This document shows positions 1 to 6,628 of a stretch of DNA of 14,583 nucleotides, one piece after another. Under the pieces are notes generated by a model. It was not told the DNA's origin. It worked only from the letters and a program-made list of their open reading frames with translations, and searched no databases. Source of the DNA: Actinomycetes bacterium (GTDB taxonomy: Bacteria > Actinomycetota > Actinomycetes > Propionibacteriales > Propionibacteriaceae); NCBI GenBank assembly GCA_009785885.1, contig WQUE01000085.1:1-14583 (forward strand). Direction: 5' to 3'. The position numbers and the translations under genes are program-made. Every line of letters begins with the position of its first letter. The first letter of the stretch is position 1.

Positions 1-84
1 TGGCGCCACCAATGCTGCCCGGATGGGCACGCCGATGGCTGCCAGCGGACGGCGCCGGCCGGTCTGTGCGCGGGATCAAGGCGA
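1..84. other. Left-edge stretch upstream of adnA, no gene seen
   Basis: This short stretch lies before the first start codon of adnA. The adnA reading frame stays open to base 1 with no in-frame stop, but the translation there is rich in Cys, Arg and Gly and does not look like helicase sequence, so I treat it as probably non-coding leader. A weak GGGA (72-75) and AAGG (78-81) lie near the two GTG codons at 85 and 88. I see no convincing -10/-35 promoter or operator. The promoter of the operon may lie here or outside the window. Confidence 0.4.
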
Positions 85-3000
85 GTGGTGGACCCCGTCA
101 CGAGCCTCCCCGCCGGCCGGTGGGACGGAATTGTCCCCGGGGCGTGGTTGCATGGAGCCATGCAGGCGTGGGGGAGTGCGGCGGATGCCGGGGCGGTGTT
201 TCGCCTCGATGTGCGCCAGCGCGAGGCGTGCGCGGCCATCGTGGCTTGCCGCCAGCCGGTTCTCGTCACGGGCGGCCCTGGCAGCGGCAAGACGGAAGTG
301 CTCGTGCGGGCGGTCGCCGGGCTCGTGGCGCGCGGTGTCGGATTCGACCGGATCGTGGTGCTCACGCACACGCGTCCGGCCGCCCAGCGACTGCGCCGGC
401 GGATCATGGCGCAGCTGGCGGGCGCGTTTTTCGAGCCGCGCGTGACGACGATCCACGGGTGGTGTGCCCGGCTGTTGGGACGGGCCGGCGCCACGTCGGC
501 ACCCCGGCTGCTGACCGCCCCCGAGCAGGAGTTCCGCGTGCGCGAACTGCTCGAGGAACGCGGGCCGGACCCGTGGCCGGCGGACCTGCGACCGGCTACC
601 GGCACGCGGGCGTTCGCCGCCCAACTGCGCCACCTGCTCACGCGGGCGCGCCAGGCCGGGCTCGATCCGGCCGACCTGATCCGGCTGGGGCGCCTGGAGG
701 GACGGCCGGCCTGGGTCGCGGCGGGGACGTTCTTCGAGGCCTATCTGGACGTCCTGGACGCCGAACAGGTTCTCGACTACGCCGAACTCGTGCACCGGAC
801 GCGTCTGCTTCTGGCGCAGGCGGGTCCGGCGGCGGCGCTGCGCGCCGACGTCTCCGTGGTGCTGGTGGACGAGTTGGCCGAGGTGGATGCCGCCGGGTGG
901 GGGCTGCTCCGCGACGCGTGGGCCGCGGGGGTGCCGGTCGGCGGCTTCGCCGATGCGACGACGAGTGTGTTCGGCTTCCGCGGGGCACTGCTGCGCCCGG
1001 AGGCCGCGTTCCAGGACGGGTTCGCGCCTCCCGGGGCTCCGGCGGCCTGCTTCGACCTTCCCCACGACTACCGGAGCGCCCCCGCGATCGCCGCGGCGGT
1101 GGCCTCCCTCGGGGCACGCCTGCGCAGGCCCGCGGCCCCGTCGCCGGAGGAGGCGCCACCGGACCCCGGTGGGGCCGGGCCGCGCGCGGGACGGATCGAC
1201 GTGTGGGTGTGCCCTTCCGCCCAGGTGCGCGACGCGGCCCTGGCGGTGCGCCTGCGCCAGCGGCACACCGACGACGGGGTGCCCTGGGACCAGATGGTCG
1301 TGCTGGGTCAGTCCGAGGGGGACTCGCTACGGCAGGTCGCCCTCGGGTTGGCCGGCTCCGGGATCCCCGCCCGGGTGGACGCCGGACGAACGGGCCTGGC
1401 CGAGGAGCCGGCGGTGCGCGAGTTCCTGCCGGTGCTCGACCTTGTGGCGGCCTGGGCGGCTGGTGAGACCGCTGCCCCCACGCTCGTCGCCGCCGCCCTG
1501 TCGACTCGGCTCGCCGGGCTGGATGCCGCCGCCGTGCGCCAAGCCGCGCGGGCCGTCCAGTCGCGTGGGACCGTGTGGGCCGCGGCGGGGCAAGCTGTCT
1601 CCGGTATCGAGGTGGTGGCAAGGGAGTTCAGTGAGCCGCATGACCTCGCGGAGACCCCATCCCCCGGGGAGGTGGCGCCCCTGCATTGTCTTCGCGAGCT
1701 GCACCGCACCTGGCGGGCCGCGGCGGAGCGGTTGCGGGGCGATGGGGACGTGTCCCAGCTTCTCTGGGATCTCTGGTCGGCCGGTGACTGGCCGGAGCGG
1801 GCCCGGGCGGAGGCGTGCTCGCCCGGCGTGGCCGGCCCGCAGGCCAACGCGGACCTTGACGCGGTCATGGCCCTGTTCGATCTCGCCGGCGCCCACCCCG
1901 CGTGGCGGGGCGTCACGGGGCTGCGGCAATTCCGGGCGTTGCTGGACCAGTACGTGATCGGGGCCGATACGGCCCGCGAGTCCGATGCGGGGCAGTCGTT
2001 CGTCCGGGTCATGAGCGTCCGGCAGGCCAAGGGCCGGGGCTGGGACACGGTCGTCGTCACCGGGGCCGCGGAGGGACGATGGCCTTCATCACCCGCGGCC
2101 CCGGACATGCTCGACGGTGACGCGCTGGGGACCGCTCCGGACGGGCCGGACCGGTCGGCGCGCCGGCGCGAGCAACAGCGCGCGTTCCTGTTGGCCTGCA
2201 GCCGGGCCGAGCGGGCACTGATCGTCGTCGCCGACGCTGAGGACGATGCGACGCCCGTGCGGGTCTCGCGTTTCGTCCGGTACCTCGGTGTCGAGCCCAC
2301 CGTCGTCGCCGGCACCGAGGGCCACGTCACGCTGGGGGCCCTCGTCGCCGATCTGCGGCGCGCCACGCTGGACGGCGCGGCTCCGCCGGCGTTGCGGGAG
2401 ACGGCGGCGGAGCTGCTGGGTGTCCTGTCCCGTGAGCGCGACATCGACGGACACCGGCTCTCCAGGGCGGCCGGCCCGTCCACCTGGTGGGGCGTGCGCG
2501 ACGCCGACCCGGACCACCCGGCACGCGAACCCGGCCCCCAGGTCATCCAGAGCAGCCACCTGGGCGACCTGCTGAGGTGCCCACGCCAGTGGTTCCTGAG
2601 CCGGCGGGCGCAGGCCGGGCCGCCGTCCGGGGCGTCGGCGCAGGTCGGGACGCTCCTGCACGAGGTCTTCAGGCGGGACGCGGATGGCGGCCTCGGCGCG
2701 GAGGGTGCCGCCGCCGTGATGGACGCGCGCTGGTCCGGCCTTGGCTTCGACGCGCCATGGAAGTCGGCCTGGATGCGGGCCGAAGCGAGTCAGGCGTACG
2801 ACCGGTTCGCGCTGTGGCGCGACGAACGACCCGACCGGACCTGCGCCGGTGTCGAGGTGCCGTTCCGGTGGCGCACGGTGCTGGATGGCCGGCCCGTCGA
2901 GGTGACCGGGACGATCGACCGGCTGGAGCGCGACGACGCGGGCCGGTGGATCGTCGTCGATTTCAAGACGGGTCCGCAGCCCAAGGTGGCCGATCACCGC

Positions 3001-3381
3001 GACCAGCTGGCGCTATACGAGTTGGCTCTGGGTGAAGGCGTGTTCGAGGCGGGACCCCTCGCCGGGGAACCGCCCCCGCGTCCGAGCGGCCCGCCCGAGT
3101 TGGTGTACGCCCGGGTGCCGGCCGGGGCCGGCGACGCCGCCCGCTGCAAGGTGATCCGGGCACCCACGCTCGCCGAGCATCCCCACGACGCCGCCATCGA
3201 GTTCGACGATCCGGCGTACCCCACCTGGGCACACGCCCGGTTGGCCCGCGCCGCGGCGCTCCTGCGGGCCGGCCAGTTCGAGGCACGCCCGGGGTCGGCG
3301 TGCCGGGCGTGTGCCTTTCGGCAGGACTGCCCGGCACGGACCCGGCCCACGGTCCCGGCCCAGGCGGGACGGGAGGCCTGA
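85..3381 (+). CDS. adnA: AdnA-like helicase-nuclease subunit (UvrD-like motor plus Fe-S PD-(D/E)XK nuclease)
   Basis: Predicted AdnA subunit of the AdnAB complex, which resects DNA double-strand breaks for recombination. The 1098-aa product has Walker A GGPGSGKT (63-70), motif Ia LTHTRPAA (93-100), motif Ib TTIHGWC (121-127), motif II DELAEV (262-267), motif III-like FADATTSVFGFRGA (288-301), motif IV DYRS (328-331), motif V SVRQAKGRGWD (644-654) and motif VI LLACSRAE (702-709). The C-terminal nuclease shows His859, Asp945, Asp959 and Lys961 (VVDFKTG), then Gln974 and Tyr978. Cys832 with Cys1073, Cys1076 and Cys1082 matches the AddB-type iron-sulfur staple. Motifs II and III lack the usual glutamines, and motif V has Arg where His is usual, so the motor may be weak or vestigial. 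The GTG at 85 is chosen for its GGGA at 9 bases; GTG at 88 or ATG at 160 are alternatives. It is followed after 1 bp by adnB. The distant homologue AddB is less likely, given the AdnB-like partner. Confidence 0.85.
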   Translation: MVDPVTSLPAGRWDGIVPGAWLHGAMQAWGSAADAGAVFRLDVRQREACAAIVACRQPVLVTGGPGSGKTEVLVRAVAGLVARGVGFDRIVVLTHTRPAAQRLRRRIMAQLAGAFFEPRVTTIHGWCARLLGRAGATSAPRLLTAPEQEFRVRELLEERGPDPWPADLRPATGTRAFAAQLRHLLTRARQAGLDPADLIRLGRLEGRPAWVAAGTFFEAYLDVLDAEQVLDYAELVHRTRLLLAQAGPAAALRADVSVVLVDELAEVDAAGWGLLRDAWAAGVPVGGFADATTSVFGFRGALLRPEAAFQDGFAPPGAPAACFDLPHDYRSAPAIAAAVASLGARLRRPAAPSPEEAPPDPGGAGPRAGRIDVWVCPSAQVRDAALAVRLRQRHTDDGVPWDQMVVLGQSEGDSLRQVALGLAGSGIPARVDAGRTGLAEEPAVREFLPVLDLVAAWAAGETAAPTLVAAALSTRLAGLDAAAVRQAARAVQSRGTVWAAAGQAVSGIEVVAREFSEPHDLAETPSPGEVAPLHCLRELHRTWRAAAERLRGDGDVSQLLWDLWSAGDWPERARAEACSPGVAGPQANADLDAVMALFDLAGAHPAWRGVTGLRQFRALLDQYVIGADTARESDAGQSFVRVMSVRQAKGRGWDTVVVTGAAEGRWPSSPAAPDMLDGDALGTAPDGPDRSARRREQQRAFLLACSRAERALIVVADAEDDATPVRVSRFVRYLGVEPTVVAGTEGHVTLGALVADLRRATLDGAAPPALRETAAELLGVLSRERDIDGHRLSRAAGPSTWWGVRDADPDHPAREPGPQVIQSSHLGDLLRCPRQWFLSRRAQAGPPSGASAQVGTLLHEVFRRDADGGLGAEGAAAVMDARWSGLGFDAPWKSAWMRAEASQAYDRFALWRDERPDRTCAGVEVPFRWRTVLDGRPVEVTGTIDRLERDDAGRWIVVDFKTGPQPKVADHRDQLALYELALGEGVFEAGPLAGEPPPRPSGPPELVYARVPAGAGDAARCKVIRAPTLAEHPHDAAIEFDDPAYPTWAHARLARAAALLRAGQFEARPGSACRACAFRQDCPARTRPTVPAQAGREA
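3371..3376 (+). promoter_or_regulatory. Ribosome binding site of adnB
   Basis: GGGAGG, six bases before the ATG at 3383 and inside the last codons of adnA. It fixes the adnB start at 3383 rather than at the in-frame ATG 72 bases upstream (3311), which would overlap the Fe-S end of adnA and add an unlikely Arg/Pro-rich leader. The placement suggests translation of adnB coupled to termination of adnA. Confidence 0.85.
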
Positions 3382-3382
3382 C

Positions 3383-6300
3383 ATGGCGGTACTCTTCTCC
3401 CCGGAGCAGCTGGACGAGGTCATGGGTTTGGCCTTGTCGGACGAACAGCGGGCGGCGGCGTGCGCCCCAGGCCAACCCGCGGTGATCGTGGCGGGCGCCG
3501 GCACCGGCAAGACGACGGTTATGGCGGCGCGCGTGGTCTGGCTGGTGGGTGCCGGGTTCGTCGGGCCGGGCGAGGTGCTGGGCCTGACGTTCACGCGCCG
3601 GGCCTGCGGCGAACTGGCCGAACGCGTGCAGGCAGGCCTGACCCGTGCGGGCCTGCTCGACCTGGACGATCTCGGCGCGGGGGAGCCGGTCGTGTCGACG
3701 TACGACGCCTTTGCGGGCGAGATCGTGCGAACCGAAGGGTTGCGGCTCGGCATTGAGCCGGGACGAAGGCTTCTCGGGCGGGCGCAGCGCTTCCAGTTGG
3801 CCTGCGAGGCCGTCAGAGGGTCCGCGTGGCCGTTCTCCGAACTGGCCCGGCTCACGGTGGGAAGCGTGGCGGCACGTGCCCTGTCGCTCGACGCCGAGCT
3901 GTCCGGCCACCTGGTGGAGGTGGCGGCCGCGCGTGCTGCGACGTCGGCTTTCCTGGAGGACGGTGAACGCGCCCCCGGCTGGGCGCGAGGCCGCTACAAG
4001 GCGATCGACGAGGCGCTCGGGGTCGCGCGGGCCCGCCTGGAACTGCTTGATGTCGTCGAGGACTACCGGGCGCGCAAACAGGCTGCGGGCGTCTGGGAGT
4101 TCGCCGACCAGATGGCGGCTGCCGTCGGCCTGGCCGAGTCGGTGCCCGCGGTCGGGGCACGGCTGCGGGACCGCTACAAGGTGGTTCTGCTCGACGAGTA
4201 CCAGGACACGTCGGTCGCGCAGATCCGGCTGCTTCGCGCCGCGTTCAGCGGCCCGGATGTCGCGCACGGCCTCGGGCACCCGGTGACGGCGGTCGGGGAT
4301 CCGCTCCAATCCATCTACGGGTGGCGTGGCGCGGCCGCCGACACGGTGGAGGGTTTCCCGGCGGCGTTCCCCACGGCCGCGCACGCGCCGGCCGGTTGCT
4401 TCACGCTGAGCGTCAACCGCCGCAGCGGGCAGCACATCCTCGACGCGGCCAACGCCCTGGCCCGCCTGGCGCGGGGGGATGCATCCCCCGAGACGGTGAG
4501 GCTGGTCGCGCCGCCCGGGCACGCCCCCGGCGACCTGCGCGGGGCGAGCTTCGCCACAGCCGGTGAGGAGGTGTCCTGGGTCGCGCAGGCGGTGGTCGAC
4601 GCGCACCGGTGTGGCACGGCGCCCCGGTGGTCGGACATCGCGATCCTGACGCGTCGGCGGGCCGATCTGGCCCCGTTCGCCGAGGCGCTGACGGCCCTCG
4701 ACGTGCCGGTGAACGTCGTCGGTCTCGGCGGGTTGCTCGCCACCCCGGAGGTCGGACAGATCACGGCGACGCTGCGCCTGCTCGTGGACGTCACGCACAA
4801 CCCCTCCGTCGTCGCGCTGCTCGGTGGTCCCCGGTGGCGCCTCGGGCCCGGCGACCTGGCCCGCTTGGGCGCCCGGGCGGCCGACCTGTGCGGCGATCAC
4901 GGCGAACCGTGCCTGCTGGATGCCGTGGCCGATCCCGGCCCAGGTTTCCGGGCCGGCACCGCGCGCCGGTTGCGGGCGTTCGGCGACGAACTGAACCGGC
5001 TGGCAACCCACGCCGACGATCCGCCGGATCGCCTCGTCGCGCTGGTGGCGGACACGATCGGACTCCGTGCCGAGATCGCCGCCCGGCCGGACCGATGGGG
5101 GCGCGCCGCCGCCCATCAGATCGACCAGTTTGCCCGCGCCGCCGCCGAGTTCGGCGCCACGGCCGGACCGGACGGGCTGGCTTCCCTGGTGGCCTGGCTG
5201 GACGCGCAGGAGGAGGTGGGCGAGGAACTCGACCAGGCTGCCCCCGACCTGGACGACTCCGTGAAGCTCCTGACCGTTCACGCAGCGAAGGGGCTGGAGT
5301 GGGAGGTCGTCTTCGCCCCGTGCCTGACCCAGGGTGTCTTCCCTGGTGACGAGGTGGATGCCGACTGGACGTTGCACGCCCGGACGATGCCCGCCGCTCT
5401 GCGTGGCGATGCCGCCAGCGTGCCACAACTGACCGCGGTGACCCGGGATGGCCTGCGCGCGTATCACGCCGACCTGGCGACGTGGGTCGGGCACGCCGAG
5501 GAGCGCCTGGCCTACGTCGCGGCCTCCCGGGCGCGTCAGTTGCTTGTGGGGACGACCTCGGCATGGCGGACCGGCACGAAGAAGCCCCGGTCGCCGTCGC
5601 GGGTTTTCACCGCCCTGGCCGACGTACTGGCCGGGCAGGACCGCCCCGTCCCGATCGCCGAAGTCGGGGACACGAACCCCGTAGCCGATGCTCCGACCTG
5701 GCCGTGGCCGTTCCCCGATCCGGACGCCGAGCTGCTGACCGAGGCCGCGGTTTGGGCCCGGGCCGCGGCCGACGCGGACTCGGGGCCCGGCGGGGGGCTC
5801 GCCGCATCATGGCTACCGCCGGGCCTGGGCGAGGCGGGCCGGCCTGCCGTGCCGGACGAGTTGAGCGCCGAGGATGCACGCCGGGCGGTGCGATGGATCG
5901 AGGACGCCCGGCGGTTGTGTCGCGCGGAGGTGCAGGAGCGGCGCGGCCTCACGATCCGCCTGCCGCGGTCGCTCTCCGTGTCCCAAGTCCTGCGCGCCGT
6001 CCACGACCAGTCGGATCTTGCCTCCAGCCTGATCCGGCCGATGCCGCGTCCCGTCGTCCCGCATGCCAGCCTGGGCAGCCGCTTCCATGGCTGGCTGCAG
6101 GAGCGTTTCGCGCTTCCGCCCACGCTGGACGACACGATCGCCGGGCCCGACGATGCCGACCTGGAGGCCGGTCCGGCCGACGCGGTTCCGGACGATGCCG
6201 CATTCGAGTCCCTGGTCGCGGCCTTTCTCGCCGGGCCGTACGCCGACCGCGTTCCGCTGGCGGTCGAGAGCAGCTATGTGCTCACCCTCGGCGGACACGA

Positions 6301-6565
6301 GGTGCGTGGGCGCATCGACGCCGTCTATGCCGGTGACGGCACGCCGTATCGCTTCCAGGTCGTGGACTGGAAGACGCAGCGTGCGCCGGTCGCCGACCCG
6401 CTCCAGCTGAGCTTCTACCGTCTTGCCTGGGCGCGCGCACACGGCTGTCGGCCCGACGAGGTCGACGCGGTCTTTTGCTACGTGCGCACCGGGCGCATCG
6501 TGCGACCCTCGGGCCTGCTCGACGAGGCCGGACTGGTCGGCCTGTTGACGTCCCTACAGCCTTGA
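3383..6565 (+). CDS. adnB: AdnB-like helicase-nuclease subunit (active UvrD-like motor plus PD-(D/E)XK nuclease)
   Basis: Predicted AdnB, the motor-bearing partner of AdnA in an ATP-dependent dsDNA end-resecting heterodimer. The 1060-aa product carries a full UvrD/PcrA motif set: Walker A AGAGTGKTT (37-45, Lys43), motif Ia LTFTRRA (68-74), Ib STYDAF (105-110), II DEYQDT (271-276), III GDPLQSIYGWRGA (305-317), IV NRRS (345-348), V TVHAAKGLEW (631-640) and VI YVAASRAR (711-718). The C-terminal nuclease has His902, Asp979 (GRIDA), Asp995 and Lys997 (VVDWKT), then Gln1008, so it looks catalytically intact. I see no Fe-S cysteine set, unlike AdnA. It begins 1 bp after adnA with a strong Shine-Dalgarno site, so the two are surely co-transcribed. 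The acidic and proline-rich stretch near 750-830 looks like an inter-domain linker. Its stop lies 50 bp from the stop of the convergent recD. In mycobacteria AdnB is the subunit that powers translocation. Confidence 0.9.
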   Translation: MAVLFSPEQLDEVMGLALSDEQRAAACAPGQPAVIVAGAGTGKTTVMAARVVWLVGAGFVGPGEVLGLTFTRRACGELAERVQAGLTRAGLLDLDDLGAGEPVVSTYDAFAGEIVRTEGLRLGIEPGRRLLGRAQRFQLACEAVRGSAWPFSELARLTVGSVAARALSLDAELSGHLVEVAAARAATSAFLEDGERAPGWARGRYKAIDEALGVARARLELLDVVEDYRARKQAAGVWEFADQMAAAVGLAESVPAVGARLRDRYKVVLLDEYQDTSVAQIRLLRAAFSGPDVAHGLGHPVTAVGDPLQSIYGWRGAAADTVEGFPAAFPTAAHAPAGCFTLSVNRRSGQHILDAANALARLARGDASPETVRLVAPPGHAPGDLRGASFATAGEEVSWVAQAVVDAHRCGTAPRWSDIAILTRRRADLAPFAEALTALDVPVNVVGLGGLLATPEVGQITATLRLLVDVTHNPSVVALLGGPRWRLGPGDLARLGARAADLCGDHGEPCLLDAVADPGPGFRAGTARRLRAFGDELNRLATHADDPPDRLVALVADTIGLRAEIAARPDRWGRAAAHQIDQFARAAAEFGATAGPDGLASLVAWLDAQEEVGEELDQAAPDLDDSVKLLTVHAAKGLEWEVVFAPCLTQGVFPGDEVDADWTLHARTMPAALRGDAASVPQLTAVTRDGLRAYHADLATWVGHAEERLAYVAASRARQLLVGTTSAWRTGTKKPRSPSRVFTALADVLAGQDRPVPIAEVGDTNPVADAPTWPWPFPDPDAELLTEAAVWARAAADADSGPGGGLAASWLPPGLGEAGRPAVPDELSAEDARRAVRWIEDARRLCRAEVQERRGLTIRLPRSLSVSQVLRAVHDQSDLASSLIRPMPRPVVPHASLGSRFHGWLQERFALPPTLDDTIAGPDDADLEAGPADAVPDDAAFESLVAAFLAGPYADRVPLAVESSYVLTLGGHEVRGRIDAVYAGDGTPYRFQVVDWKTQRAPVADPLQLSFYRLAWARAHGCRPDEVDAVFCYVRTGRIVRPSGLLDEAGLVGLLTSLQP

Positions 6566-6592
6566 CGGGGCAGGGGCCGGTTCCGCTGCGGG

Positions 6593-6628
6593 GCGGGTCA
6601 CCCGGTGCCGGCGGGTCACCCGGTGCCG
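6593..6628. repeat. Exact 18-bp tandem duplication across the recD stop codon
   Basis: Two perfect head-to-tail copies of an 18-bp unit (GCGGGTCACCCGGTGCCG on the plus strand) occupy 6593-6610 and 6611-6628, between the convergent ends of adnB and recD. Each copy includes TCA, which is TGA on the minus strand, in the recD frame, so recD has a second in-frame stop 18 bases after the first. The junction of the copies can fold into an 8-bp stem with one mismatch (6600-6607 with 6617-6624, 9-base loop). No T-tract follows on either strand, so a classical intrinsic terminator is not supported. The repeat is seen directly; any terminator or RNA-processing role is a guess. Confidence 0.8.

Noticed and set aside
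3541..3548. E. coli Chi octamers (GCTGGTGG) at 3541-3548, and also at 861-868, 5041-5048 and, on the minus strand, 12220-12227
   Set aside because: They fall mostly in Leu-Val codons and several copies are expected in such GC-rich coding DNA. There is no basis for assuming that an actinobacterial RecBCD or AdnAB responds to the E. coli octamer.
2963..5494. An 843-codon open frame on the minus strand antisense to adnA and adnB
   Set aside because: It runs opposite to two genes with clear helicase and nuclease motifs, spans their junction, and encodes Arg/Gly/Pro/His-rich sequence with no domain I recognise. Long antisense open frames are normal in DNA of this GC content.
85..6565. Reading the left operon as addB-addA instead of adnA-adnB
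   Set aside because: The Fe-S nuclease resembles AddB, but both subunits here have UvrD-like motors with Walker A and C-terminal nucleases of about 1060-1100 aa, which fits the actinobacterial AdnAB arrangement better. Some uncertainty of naming remains.
6593..6628. A CRISPR-like or mobile-element terminal repeat at the operon junction
   Set aside because: There are only two abutting 18-bp copies with no spacers, no target-site duplication and no transposase nearby, so a local tandem duplication is the simpler explanation.
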